Below are positions 48,784 through 57,750 of a stretch of 64,000 nt of DNA, one piece after another. The translations under genes were made by a program, and so were the position numbers. The notes below the pieces were generated by a model. It was not told the DNA's origin. It saw only the letters and a list, made by a program, of their open reading frames with translations, and did not search any database. Location of the stretch: the NCBI RefSeq assembly GCF_001592745.1, contig NZ_LUKD01000001.1:1446848-1510847 (forward strand). The letters are read 5' to 3'. How positions within the stretch are numbered: the stretch's first letter is position 1; each line of letters begins with the position of its first letter. The DNA is from Bdellovibrio bacteriovorus. Its GTDB lineage: Bacteria > Bdellovibrionota > Bdellovibrionia > Bdellovibrionales > Bdellovibrionaceae.

Positions 48784-49632
48784 ATGAAATCCACAGTTTT
48801 TAAAGCAGCTCTAGTTACAGGTCTTTTGGGATCTTTGATTGCCTGCTCTCCTGCGAAACAGAACTCTGTTCAACTAGGCGCTGATAGCACATCTATAATT
48901 GGTGGCGTTCCTGTTGATTCTAAAGACGTTATTGCGAAGTCTACGGTGGCTCTAGTGGCTTCTGTGGTCACTCAAGATGGCCAAGAAGGTCAATTCATCT
49001 GCACAGGTTCTTTGCTAACTTCAAATATCGTTTTGACTGCAGGTCACTGCGTTCCTGAAGTGGGTTCCGAATATAAAGAGGTCGCTCTTTATGTGATCTT
49101 CAATACAGATCTAAATAACATGCAAAGAGGCGATATCCGTCTTGTTGTAGATTACGTTATTCATACAGAATACGGAAAAACGGGTGAGCAAGGTGAAGAC
49201 GCTCATGACCTAGCTCTTGTTAAATTCTCTGGCGCGATGGCTCCTGGTTACCAACTTGCGAAGTTCTTGGATGACGAGACACTTTTGACAGCGGGTAAAA
49301 AAGTGACTTTGGCTGGTTACGGTTTGATCGAAACTGATGGCGTGAATACAAAAAGCGATAACAAACTTCGCAAAGTCGACGTTGAGATCGTTGAAGATTT
49401 CGGTAAACACGAAATCCTTCTTGATCAAACTCAAGGTAAAGGTGCTTGCCACGGTGACTCTGGTGGTCCGGCTTTCCTTGAAGTGAACGGCACTCAATAT
49501 GTTTGGGGTGTTACTAGCCGCGGTGCTGGTAAAGACGGAAAAGATGACTGCTCTCTAGTAAGCGTTTACACAAAAGTGAAATCTGAATCTACTTTCGTAA
49601 AAGACGCTTTGAAAAAGCTTTCTGGAAAATAG
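48784..49632 (+). CDS. Trypsin-family (S1) serine protease lipoprotein
   Basis: The 282-residue protein has a lipoprotein-type signal (lipobox LIAC, Cys21), a trypsin-like activation sequence IIGG (38-41), and the triad His88 (LTAGHC), Asp142 (HDLALVKF) and Ser226 (CHGDSGGP). Being anchored by lipid, it probably acts at the outer face of the membrane or in the periplasm, if sorted to the outer membrane. The gene stands alone with its own terminator. It is one of two secreted serine proteases in the window. Confidence 0.92.
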   Translation: MKSTVFKAALVTGLLGSLIACSPAKQNSVQLGADSTSIIGGVPVDSKDVIAKSTVALVASVVTQDGQEGQFICTGSLLTSNIVLTAGHCVPEVGSEYKEVALYVIFNTDLNNMQRGDIRLVVDYVIHTEYGKTGEQGEDAHDLALVKFSGAMAPGYQLAKFLDDETLLTAGKKVTLAGYGLIETDGVNTKSDNKLRKVDVEIVEDFGKHEILLDQTQGKGACHGDSGGPAFLEVNGTQYVWGVTSRGAGKDGKDDCSLVSVYTKVKSESTFVKDALKKLSGK

Positions 49633-49654
49633 TTTTTAGATAAAAGCTAAAAAG

Positions 49655-49684
49655 AAAAGGCTCCCGATGAGGAGCCTTTTTTAT
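49655..49684. terminator. Terminator after the trypsin-like gene
   Basis: AAAAGGCTCC pairs with GGAGCCTTTT over a CGATGA loop and is followed by T-rich DNA. It also serves the convergent small gene. Confidence 0.9.
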
Positions 49685-49706
49685 TTTGTATTATCGAAGA
49701 TATTTT

Positions 49707-49901
49707 TTAAGCGCTCTGCTCGTCCTGCATTTCAAGGAAAACCAACTGAAGGTATTCAGCCATGACTTCACGCAACTCTTCAATGGTGAGCGTTTCTGGG
49801 CTTTTCCCGTACTTTTCTAACAGGGCATTGAATTCACGTTCGACAGGATCCTGAGGCAGTCCGGTTGCCGCAATCACTGTCTTTGCTAAAGTTTCTCCCA
49901 T
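49707..49901 (-). CDS. Small conserved-looking acidic protein of unknown function
   Basis: The 64-residue protein begins MGETLAKTVIAATGLPQDPV and continues with an amphipathic, Glu-rich helical region (LTIEELREVMAEYLQ). GGAGG six bases before the ATG supports expression. No domain is recognised. It is followed downstream by the bidirectional terminator and lies about 110 bases from the SDR gene. Confidence 0.7.
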   Translation of the reverse strand: MGETLAKTVIAATGLPQDPVEREFNALLEKYGKSPETLTIEELREVMAEYLQLVFLEMQDEQSA

Positions 49902-50009
49902 GATCAGCCTCCATGCTTAACAAGGGTCTCGCTTTGTAAGACGCTTTGACTAAATCAAGAGGTTAAAGAGAACTCAATTCCAAAAAACGGCTTTGGGCTT
50001 TGGTCTAGC

Positions 50010-50942
50010 TTACTTCTGTCGACGGTGGGAATGTTCCTTAGACCAAGTACGTGCCTTAGGCAGATTCCAATAGAGGAATGGCAAAAGGATACGTCGAGGC
50101 AGCAAACGACGAATGTAATAAAAGAGTGTCGCATCCAGGGTCGCTGGAATCCAGAGCGGCGGATTTTCTTGCTTCATCACTTTCAAAACCTGCTTCGCAA
50201 TTTTTTCTGGAGTGGTTAGCGACATGTTCATCATCTTTTCCACAAACGGAGTCATGTTCTGATAGAAGTCGCAATAAGGGCCGCTCCAATTGCGAGTCGG
50301 ATCCGACAATTCGGTGTGATACACGTTCTTGAAAGAATTGCTGTGAATAAAGCCTGGCTGCACGAGGGTGATAGTCACACCGAAGGGCCGCATTTCATAC
50401 CACAAGGCTTCGCTGGCGCCCTCTAACGCGAATTTAGAGGCTGAATAAGATGCCATCGTCGGCATGGCTAACATCCCACTGACCGAAGAAATATTTATGA
50501 TCTTACCACGGCCGGTGGCGCGCATGTGTGGCAGAGAAAGGCGAATCAGTCCCATCGGGCCAAAATAATTGGTGGCCATTTGCAGCTCTTCATCTTTTTC
50601 AGTCATGTGCTCAATGACCGAACGATACGAAATACCGGCGTTATTTATCAGGATATCAACTCCACCCCAGGTTTTTTGAATCTCGTTATAAAGGCGCACG
50701 CGGTCTTCTTCGATGGTCACGTCCAAAGGACGAATTATGAAGCGATCGTTTTCTAAAAAGTGCGAGCGCACTTTTTCAAGACTGTGCTCACGGGCGGTGG
50801 CTACGACACGATATTCTTGGCAGTGATAAAGAAGTTCGGCTAAGGCTAAGCCAATGCCAGCGGAACAACCCGTGACTAAGACCACGGGCTTAAACGCTTG
50901 AGGTTTTGATTTACGCTGAAAGAAGTAAAGTAAGGGCCTCAT
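50010..50942 (-). CDS. Short-chain dehydrogenase/reductase
   Basis: The 310-residue SDR enzyme has the cofactor motif VTGCSAGIGLALAELL near residues 23-38, NNAGISY and the catalytic block SVSGMLAMPTMASYSASKFA with Ser, Tyr and Lys. The preceding ten basic residues and a hydrophobic start (MRPLLYFFQRK) may touch the membrane. Substrate unknown. It starts 14 bases after the end of dnaB. Confidence 0.88.
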   Translation of the reverse strand: MRPLLYFFQRKSKPQAFKPVVLVTGCSAGIGLALAELLYHCQEYRVVATAREHSLEKVRSHFLENDRFIIRPLDVTIEEDRVRLYNEIQKTWGGVDILINNAGISYRSVIEHMTEKDEELQMATNYFGPMGLIRLSLPHMRATGRGKIINISSVSGMLAMPTMASYSASKFALEGASEALWYEMRPFGVTITLVQPGFIHSNSFKNVYHTELSDPTRNWSGPYCDFYQNMTPFVEKMMNMSLTTPEKIAKQVLKVMKQENPPLWIPATLDATLFYYIRRLLPRRILLPFLYWNLPKARTWSKEHSHRRQK

Positions 50943-50956
50943 AGAAGCCCATTATC

Positions 50957-52372
50957 TTAAACTGGTGCGCCTGGTGCAAAGTTTTTAGGTCTGCCGCCTG
51001 GCATCGGAGGTGGAGCTTGCGGTGGCGGCATCGGGTTGATGTTACGCTCTTCCGGCTCGGCATCACGGAATCTATTGTATTGGGCATCGAAACGCATTTT
51101 AACGGGGCCAGTGGCACCGTTACGCTGCTTACCCACGATCACTTCGGCGTGACCTTGTTTATCTGGATTTTCTTTATCATAGTAGTCATCACGATAAAGC
51201 ATCATGATAACGTCGGCATCTTGTTCGATCGATCCGGACTCACGCAGGTCAGAAAGCATTGGTTTTTTCTCTGTACGGCCTTCCACCCCACGATTCAGCT
51301 GGGCAAGAGCAATAACAGGAATTTTCAATTCTTTGGCGATGGCCTTCAAAGATTTAGAGATTTCTGCAACCTCTTGCTCACGTGAAGACATTTTTTGCTT
51401 CATGCTCATCAACTGCAAGTAGTCGATCATGATCAAATCTAATCCGTGTTCAGCTTTCAAGCGACGCGCCTTAGAGCGAATTTCAAAAGGTGAAACACCT
51501 GGCGTATCATCGATAAAGATGCTGGCTTCAGAAAGAAGACTAGCCGCATGAATCAAGCGAGGCCATTCAGAATCGCTGACTTTACCGTTACGAAGGGAAC
51601 CCAAGCCCACTTTCGCTTCGGCCGCCAACATACGCATCATCATGGACTCTTTACCCATCTCTAGAGAGAAATAGGCCACAGTCTTTTTAAGCTTTAAAGC
51701 CACGTGTTGTGCGATATTAAGAGAGAACGCTGTCTTACCCATGGAAGGACGAGCGGCAATGATTGTCATCTCGCCAGGGTGAAGTCCGGCAGTCATTTCA
51801 TCTAGGCGTTTAAAGCCGGTAGCAAGGCCCGTGACTTCGACCTGATTTTTATAAAGCTCTTCTAATTTCTTGATGGAAGCACGCACGATTTCCATAGAGC
51901 CAACAAGGCCCGTAGCAGCTTTGGCTTCACCGACTTTAAAGATTTCACTTTCAGCTTGATCGACAAACGATTCAACGTCCGCGAAATCCTGTTCGTACGC
52001 TTTTTCAATAAGAGAACTATTAACTTGAATCAACTTACGCAACGTCGCTTTATCTTTTACGATCTTTGCGTGAGTAACGATATTTGCAGAGGAAATTGTT
52101 TTATCTAAAAGGCTGACCAAATACTCGGGTCCGCCGGCCATCTCCATAGAGCCTTCACCTTGAAGAATATTCGTCACGGTGATGATGTCCACAGGTTGAT
52201 TTTTGCTGTGAAGCTCTTTGATGGCGTTAAAAATCTTCTGGTGAGACGGCTTGTAGAAGTCTTCAGCCACAAGGATATCACCCACTTGGTCCAAAGCTTC
52301 TCGGTCTAGCATGAGACCGCCCAAAATAGACTGTTCGGCCTCAATATTCTGAGGTGGAATCCGTGTACTCAT
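50957..52372 (-). CDS. dnaB: Replicative DNA helicase DnaB
   Basis: The 471-residue helicase has the N-terminal helical domain (IPPQNIEAEQSILGGLMLD), Walker A ARPSMGKTAFSLNIA at about 214-228 and Walker B LIMIDYLQLMSM. The C-terminal tail is Pro/Met-rich (MPPPQAPPPMPGG). It is placed 1.2 kb after the rplI unit; in many genomes dnaB follows rplI directly. Confidence 0.96.
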   Translation of the reverse strand: MSTRIPPQNIEAEQSILGGLMLDREALDQVGDILVAEDFYKPSHQKIFNAIKELHSKNQPVDIITVTNILQGEGSMEMAGGPEYLVSLLDKTISSANIVTHAKIVKDKATLRKLIQVNSSLIEKAYEQDFADVESFVDQAESEIFKVGEAKAATGLVGSMEIVRASIKKLEELYKNQVEVTGLATGFKRLDEMTAGLHPGEMTIIAARPSMGKTAFSLNIAQHVALKLKKTVAYFSLEMGKESMMMRMLAAEAKVGLGSLRNGKVSDSEWPRLIHAASLLSEASIFIDDTPGVSPFEIRSKARRLKAEHGLDLIMIDYLQLMSMKQKMSSREQEVAEISKSLKAIAKELKIPVIALAQLNRGVEGRTEKKPMLSDLRESGSIEQDADVIMMLYRDDYYDKENPDKQGHAEVIVGKQRNGATGPVKMRFDAQYNRFRDAEPEERNINPMPPPQAPPPMPGGRPKNFAPGAPV

Positions 52373-52532
52373 TGAACCCCTCTAAGAGTAACGAAGATTT
52401 AAAACAAAAGACTAAAAAAATTGCGGGGCTTCTACAAAGATGGTGGTTCTAAACGGGCCCGCCGGTGCACAAGTTTTCTGATAAATGCTTCGGTTCACTA
52501 GAATCCAAAGCATTCTTCCGAAAACTAATCTC

Positions 52533-52832
52533 TTAGTTCAGTTTTTTTACACGAATCTTATAGTTGTCAATTTTCTTCTTAAGTGTGTTGCGATTGATGC
52601 CAAGCATTTGCGCAGTTTTAACTTGATTTCCGTTATAAGCGCGCAAAGCCAGCTCTAAAAGAGGCTTTTCTACTTGTTCGATAACGACGTTGTACAAACC
52701 ATTCAACTCAACTTGAGCTTCTTTTTGTTGAGCAAATAAAACTTCTAGTTTGCTCTTCACAAGCTTTTCCAAGCTTACGGACTGAAGATTAGCGACAAAA
52801 AGATTATCGGAACTGTTTAGGTTCGGCGTCAT
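52533..52832 (-). CDS. fis: Fis-type DNA-binding protein
   Basis: The protein is 99 residues when started at 52832, nearly the size of E. coli Fis. Its C-terminus has the Fis helix-turn-helix: YNVVIEQVEKPLLELALRAY followed by NGNQVKTAQMLGINRNTLKKKI. The N-terminal half (to about 45) differs from Fis of enteric bacteria. GGGAG before the ATG supports the start. It bends DNA and may affect nucleoid structure or transcription. It lies upstream of queE on the same strand. Confidence 0.87.
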   Translation of the reverse strand: MTPNLNSSDNLFVANLQSVSLEKLVKSKLEVLFAQQKEAQVELNGLYNVVIEQVEKPLLELALRAYNGNQVKTAQMLGINRNTLKKKIDNYKIRVKKLN

Positions 52833-52873
52833 GGAACTCCCAAGAATGTTCAGCTTATTATTTTTGGAGTGGA

Positions 52874-53512
52874 CTACACTCCGCGTGTTTCGGGAGACCA
52901 AATATACTTATGCAGCTGCAATTGCAACCTCGCAGATGAATTTTGATGCAAAATTTTTTCTGCCAACCAGCGTTCAGACACTTGGCCGTATGATGGGCTG
53001 TATAAAACCACAAATTTTTCAAATAAATTGTGTTGACGACAGAATTCTTCGGACCATTCAAAATCTTTTTCAGAACAAATAACAAACTTGTATTCCGTGC
53101 TGGGCGTGGAAAAGCTGATGTTGTTCATCAAGAAAGAATCTGCGGCTCCACTATCAGGAGTTTTCACATCCAAAATTATTTTTACGCGCGGATCGACGTG
53201 CTCGATGCTTTTTGATCCGCTGGTTTCCAAAGAAACTTTGTAACTGCGATCACATAATGTCTTCATCAATGTGTGAACTTCTTTTTGTAAAAGAGGTTCT
53301 CCACCGGTGATGCAGACATACGGTGTTTTGTGTGTTTCGATTTCTTTTAGAATTGTTTCCAGGCTTTGCAACTCACCTTCATAATAAGAATATTTGGTGT
53401 CGCAGTAAGTGCAGCGCAGATTGCATGCCGTCAGGCGCACGAACACGGTGGGAAGTCCCACATACGTCGTTTCACCTTGAACACTATAGAAAATCTCGTT
53501 TATTTTTAGCAT
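52874..53512 (-). CDS. queE: 7-carboxy-7-deazaguanine synthase
   Basis: QueE is a radical SAM enzyme of queuosine precursor synthesis. The 212-residue protein has the typical start INEIFYSVQGETTYVGLPTVF and the radical SAM cysteines in CNLRCTYCDTKYS, then CITGGEPLLQ. An open frame extends 27 codons further upstream but lacks a ribosome binding site and family similarity, so the ATG at 53512 was chosen. queC and queD are not in the window. Confidence 0.92.
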   Translation of the reverse strand: MLKINEIFYSVQGETTYVGLPTVFVRLTACNLRCTYCDTKYSYYEGELQSLETILKEIETHKTPYVCITGGEPLLQKEVHTLMKTLCDRSYKVSLETSGSKSIEHVDPRVKIILDVKTPDSGAADSFLMNNISFSTPSTEYKFVICSEKDFEWSEEFCRQHNLFEKFVVLYSPSYGQVSERWLAEKILHQNSSARLQLQLHKYIWSPETRGV

Positions 53513-53658
53513 GCTAAACAGGCTCCTGGCGTTGACCCTGCGGGTCAGGCTCGTTGCAAGGATACGTGTATACGGCATTTTTCGAAACCGCACCAGTCTT
53601 AAGTCAAGGATGCGCCTGTTAGAATGACTAACTACGGGAAATTTCGTAAATTTTTTAA

Positions 53659-56040
53659 ATGAATCATTTTCTTAAGAAGTTTCGTCAGGACGTCATTGCA
53701 ATCAGCTTTTTAGGTTTAGGGCTTTTCCTCGCCCTGGCTTTGTTCAGCTACAATCCATTTGATCCCTCCATGAATTCTATTGGGCAAGGGCTTAAGGCCA
53801 CGAACTATTGCGGTATCGTGGGAAGTTTCCTTGCAGACATGCTTTATCAGGCTTTCGGGCTGGCGGCGTGGGTTGTCGTTGTGAGCTTTTTACGTATTGC
53901 GTACGCAAGCTTTCAGGGGGAGCCGCTCAATCTTAAGAATATTCGCTTTGTCTGGGCTCTTCTTTTGATTGTGAATATTGCGGCTCTTTTGTCGCTTTAT
54001 TTACCTACGACAAAAGTTTTCAAAGAGCAGATTTATCTGGGTGGTCTTTTAGGCTTGGGAGTCTCTCAGGCTTTGATGCGCGCCTTTAATTCAATCGGTG
54101 TGCAAGTTATTCTGCTTTCGTTAATGGCTGTGCTCATCGTGTTCTATTTCGAAAAATCTTTGCAAGAGCTTTCAGAAACTCCGCGCGGTTTTATGGCTTT
54201 CTTAAAGAAGAAGAAAATCATGGATAAGCTTGCGGGCTTTTTTGCCGGCATGTTTGTGAAAGAGAAAAAAGCCAAAGCTAAAAAGTTAGAGGCTAAAGAC
54301 GAGAAACCTAAAACTGTCTTCCCGCTATCAGACAAAAAATTTGTTGGAAAAGATGAAGAGGAAGAAGACGAGGATCTAAACGCGCTTCTTGAGGCAGATG
54401 CTGAAGCTGCAGAAGACGAAGAAGAAGAAGAAATCGAAGAGGAAGAGGAAGAAACGCCGGCCCTGAAGCTTGCGCAAAAGCGCAAAGTTGTTATGAAGGC
54501 GAAACCACCTCGTCGTATTGAAAATTGGGATATGCCGAAGCTGGCTCTTTTAGAAGACCCTCCAGCGTCCCGTATTAAAATTGATAAAGCTGAGATTCAA
54601 AGAAAAGCGGATTCATTGGTGGAAAAGCTTAAGAACTTCTCGATCGAAGGATCGATCCAGGATGCAAAGCCCGGCCCGCTTGTTACGATGTATGAGTTTA
54701 AACCAAATGCGGATGTTAAGATCAGTAAGATTTCAGAGCTTGAAGATGATTTGTCTTTGGCTCTTTCTTCTGAATCTGTCCGTGTCGTGGGTCATATCCC
54801 GGGAACAGATGTTGTTGGTATTGAAACAGCGAACTTAAAGCGTGAGACGGTTTATTATAAAGACTTGATCGCCGAAGATCAGTTCTGGAGTGAAGATCTT
54901 GCGTTACCGATGGCTGTCGGTCGCGCCGTGGATGGCGAACCTAAAGTGGTGGATCTTCGTAAGATGCCGCATCTTTTGATCGCGGGTACAACGGGTTCGG
55001 GTAAGTCGGTGTTCGTCGGCTCTATTATCACGGGTCTTTTGTTCCGCCATTCTCCAAAGACACTGCGTTTGGTTTTGATTGACCCTAAAATGGTCGACTT
55101 AGCTCCGTTTTCTACAGTGCCTCACTTAGTTCTTCCTCACGTGACGGAACCAAAGAAAGCCGCAACGGCTTTGAAGTGGGCGGTGCGCGAAATGGAAAAG
55201 CGTTATAAATCTTTATCGAAATTCGGCGTCGGTAAAATTGAAGCCTTCAATGAAAAAACCGGCGGGCTTTCAAAAGCGGAAATTGAAGAACACGAAAAAA
55301 TCAATTTGGAGCTCGAAGAAGGAAAAGCCAAACTTGAGCAGTATTACTATCAACCGCTTCCATTTATCGTGATTGTCGTGGATGAGCTTGCGGATTTAAT
55401 GATCGTGGAAAAACAAAACATCGAAGAGCCGATTCAGCGCCTGACGCAAAAAGCGCGCGCCTGCGGCATCCACTTGATTGTTGCCACTCAATCACCGCGT
55501 AAAGACGTTGTAACCGGTTTGATTAAAACAAATATTCCAGGACGCGTGGCTTTGAAAGTGGCGTCTAAAATGGATTCCCGTATCATCATTGATGATTCAG
55601 GCGCAGAACGTTTGCTTCCGAATGGGGATATGTTGTTCCAAGCTCCAGGCGTTGGAAAACCGACTCGCCATCATGGGCCTTATCTTTCCGATAAAGAAAT
55701 TGGCAACGTCGTGAAACACTGGGCGGCGCAAGCGGAACCAGAATATGATCCATTGGCGATGAAAGCTCTTGATGGATTTGCTGGTGGCGATGGTGCGGAA
55801 GCTGGCGATTCCGGCGGTGGCGGCTTTGGTGAAGAAGAATACGATGAACGTTACGATGAAATTTTATCGTGGGCTTCTGAACAGAAAGAAATTTCTGCGT
55901 CTTTGATTCAAAGAAAGTTTAGACTCGGTTATCCACGTGCTGCACGACTGATTGAAATCTTTGAAAAAGAAGGTGTCGTGGGCCCTGCGAACGGCAGCAA
56001 GCCGCGTCAAGTTCTCGTCAGTAGTTTTAGAGAACAATAA
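53659..56040 (+). CDS. ftsK: DNA translocase FtsK/SpoIIIE
   Basis: The 793-residue protein pumps chromosomal DNA through the division septum. Four to five N-terminal membrane segments lie within residues 1-180. A very acidic linker with long Glu/Asp runs covers about 230-275. The motor has Walker A GTTGSGKSV near 443-451 and DELADLM near 574. The C-terminal winged helix that reads orienting sequences (KEISASLIQRKFRLGYPRAA) is present. A Gly-rich insert precedes it. Likely single transcription unit. Confidence 0.95.
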   Translation: MNHFLKKFRQDVIAISFLGLGLFLALALFSYNPFDPSMNSIGQGLKATNYCGIVGSFLADMLYQAFGLAAWVVVVSFLRIAYASFQGEPLNLKNIRFVWALLLIVNIAALLSLYLPTTKVFKEQIYLGGLLGLGVSQALMRAFNSIGVQVILLSLMAVLIVFYFEKSLQELSETPRGFMAFLKKKKIMDKLAGFFAGMFVKEKKAKAKKLEAKDEKPKTVFPLSDKKFVGKDEEEEDEDLNALLEADAEAAEDEEEEEIEEEEEETPALKLAQKRKVVMKAKPPRRIENWDMPKLALLEDPPASRIKIDKAEIQRKADSLVEKLKNFSIEGSIQDAKPGPLVTMYEFKPNADVKISKISELEDDLSLALSSESVRVVGHIPGTDVVGIETANLKRETVYYKDLIAEDQFWSEDLALPMAVGRAVDGEPKVVDLRKMPHLLIAGTTGSGKSVFVGSIITGLLFRHSPKTLRLVLIDPKMVDLAPFSTVPHLVLPHVTEPKKAATALKWAVREMEKRYKSLSKFGVGKIEAFNEKTGGLSKAEIEEHEKINLELEEGKAKLEQYYYQPLPFIVIVVDELADLMIVEKQNIEEPIQRLTQKARACGIHLIVATQSPRKDVVTGLIKTNIPGRVALKVASKMDSRIIIDDSGAERLLPNGDMLFQAPGVGKPTRHHGPYLSDKEIGNVVKHWAAQAEPEYDPLAMKALDGFAGGDGAEAGDSGGGGFGEEEYDERYDEILSWASEQKEISASLIQRKFRLGYPRAARLIEIFEKEGVVGPANGSKPRQVLVSSFREQ

Positions 56041-56069
56041 TTTGAGCCTTGACTCTACCTCCTTAGGTC

Positions 56070-56086
56070 GGTGTGATTAAGACACC
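56070..56086. promoter_or_regulatory. Inverted repeat in the promoter region of the next gene
   Basis: GGTGT-GATTAAG-ACACC lies just downstream of a TTGACT at 56049-56054, in the space between ftsK and the next gene. It could be an operator; the -10 box, GATTAA, would lie inside it. Confidence 0.35.
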
Positions 56087-56114
56087 ACAATAAAAACCAT
56101 TCAAGGAGGAATTT

Positions 56115-56687
56115 ATGGTTAAGGCTCTTATCGCCGCTCTAGGTCTTGCGTTCTCAGTTAACGCTGTTGCTGCTCCAACTGCAGTTGAAGTTTTGGCTAA
56201 CATCCAAAACGCAGCGATCATGGATCAAGCTCAAACAATGGGTTTGGACTGGAAAGTTGGCGACAACGCTAACTACAACATCGACATGGGCTTCATTAAA
56301 GGTTCAATGTCTATGTCAGTTCGTTCTATCGGTGCTGATGGCATCTGGATGGATCAAAACATGGATCTTGGTTTCGCTGGAAAACAAAAAGTTGAAACTC
56401 TTCTTGATCCAAACACTGGCGAAATCAAAAAAATGCTAGTGAACGGTAAAGAACAACAAGTACCTAAACAAGACGTAGAAGTTATCGAAGTTAAAGAAGA
56501 CAGAATCACTGTTCCTGCTGGTACTTTCGATTGCATCCACGCTCGTCTTAAAGACAAAGAGCAAAATGCTGAAATCAACGCATGGATCAACCCACAACAA
56601 GTTCCACTTTCTGGTATGTTGAAACAAGTTGCTCCAAGCCAATTCGGTAACGTGACTGTTGTTTTGAAAAACTTCAAAAAGAATTAA
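56115..56687 (+). CDS. Exported protein of unknown function with VPAGTF motif
   Basis: The 190-residue protein has a signal peptide (cleavage after NAVAA near residue 20). A beta-rich domain follows, with ITVPAGTFDCIHARLKD (near 133-149) and INPQQVPLSGMLKQV, the pattern of periplasmic DUF3108-like and LolA-related proteins. AAGGAGG at 56104-56110 is an ideal ribosome binding site. The preceding sequence TTGACT and a -10-like hexamer suggest its own strong promoter. Function is unknown; export is likely. Confidence 0.75.
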   Translation: MVKALIAALGLAFSVNAVAAPTAVEVLANIQNAAIMDQAQTMGLDWKVGDNANYNIDMGFIKGSMSMSVRSIGADGIWMDQNMDLGFAGKQKVETLLDPNTGEIKKMLVNGKEQQVPKQDVEVIEVKEDRITVPAGTFDCIHARLKDKEQNAEINAWINPQQVPLSGMLKQVAPSQFGNVTVVLKNFKKN

Positions 56688-56690
56688 TCA

Positions 56691-57557
56691 ATGCAATTGA
56701 TCATGAAAAGAGCCGCAGTGATTGCGGCTCTTTCCTTTTTAGCACTGCCCGCTTTTGCTCAGACGAAGAATGGAAAGTCTGAGACCTACAAAGATATTAT
56801 TGAAAAAGCGTATAACTTAAGTTTGCAGCGCGATCGCCAGCAAGCTTTGAATATTCTTGCTACGGCCATTCAGCGCGAAACCCGTCCTCAAGCCATCTCG
56901 GAACTTAAAAAAACGACCTCAGAAGTCGCCAATGTGTTTTTTAGTGATAAAGCCCAACAGTTGTTTGAAAACGGTGTCTCTTTAAGAAAGACCGATTTGA
57001 ACCAAGCGTTGGATAAGGTTACCGAAGCCGCTCGTATCGAGCCCGACAACTTTTCAATCATCAACGAGCAAGCGCGTCTGCTTATCGCTAAAGGCGACTG
57101 CAAAAACGCCCAAGAAAACGTGCAAAAGCAGTTGAAGGTTGTGAGCTTTGATGAAGAACTAAAGCTCAGCCTGGCTCAAGCATTGATCTGTCAGAATCGT
57201 TGGTTGGATTATCAGAAAGTGGCCGACACTGTCGTGATAAAACGGTCCCCGCAGCAAAAATTCTGGCAGGCCCTAGAGGTTGAAAAGTCCCTAGGTCAGA
57301 AAAGTCTTACAAAAGCGCAAGATGCCTTAGCAAATCTTAAGAAGTCTGACGAAAAGTATCCCGAATTATACTACTGGAATTGGAAATACGGCCAAACCCT
57401 TAAGAAAAACAACCCGGAAGAGGCTCAGAAATACGTGATGAGCTGCAAAAACATTTCAGCGAATCAGTATAGACAGTATATGATAGACCCCATGCTTTGC
57501 CGCCGCCTTGTTGAGGTGGAAGGAGAGCTAAAGGGGATGAATGGAACACCTGAATAA
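56691..57557 (+). CDS. Exported TPR-like protein
   Basis: The 288-residue protein begins with a signal peptide (MKRAAVIAALSFLALPAFAQ starts four codons in, at 56703, which is the other possible start). The rest is helical with the regular spacing of tetratricopeptide repeats: ALDKVTEAARIEPDNFSI and NAQENVQKQLKVV. It lies three bases after the preceding exported protein gene and overlaps the LptM-like gene by 17 bases. Probably a periplasmic scaffold; no specific partner is visible. Confidence 0.75.
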   Translation: MQLIMKRAAVIAALSFLALPAFAQTKNGKSETYKDIIEKAYNLSLQRDRQQALNILATAIQRETRPQAISELKKTTSEVANVFFSDKAQQLFENGVSLRKTDLNQALDKVTEAARIEPDNFSIINEQARLLIAKGDCKNAQENVQKQLKVVSFDEELKLSLAQALICQNRWLDYQKVADTVVIKRSPQQKFWQALEVEKSLGQKSLTKAQDALANLKKSDEKYPELYYWNWKYGQTLKKNNPEEAQKYVMSCKNISANQYRQYMIDPMLCRRLVEVEGELKGMNGTPE

Positions 57558-57750
57558 AATCCTTCTCATTAGTGGACTGCTTTTGACGTTCGCAGGTTGC
57601 GGCGTGAAAGGCCGTCCGTTGCCACCACTCAATCCCGCACCATTAGGTCGTGGAGAACCCACGTACAAAGAATCGCAGAAAAAACCTTTGCCCAAAGTTT
57701 TGCAACAAGATCAAGAAGACACATCGGTGAACGAGCCGGAGGAGCGATGA
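57541..57750 (+). CDS. lptM: LptM-like small lipoprotein
   Basis: The 69-residue protein has a lipoprotein signal (lipobox FAGC, Cys about residue 20) followed by GCGVKGRPLPPLNPAP. This matches the lipobox plus G-KGPL-PP start of LptM (YifL), which helps mature the LPS transporter LptDE in E. coli, where it also lies beside dapF. The tail is polar and acidic. The start lies inside the end of the TPR-like gene and the stop overlaps dapF by four bases. Assignment rests on motif and neighbourhood. Confidence 0.72.
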   Translation: MEHLNKILLISGLLLTFAGCGVKGRPLPPLNPAPLGRGEPTYKESQKKPLPKVLQQDQEDTSVNEPEER

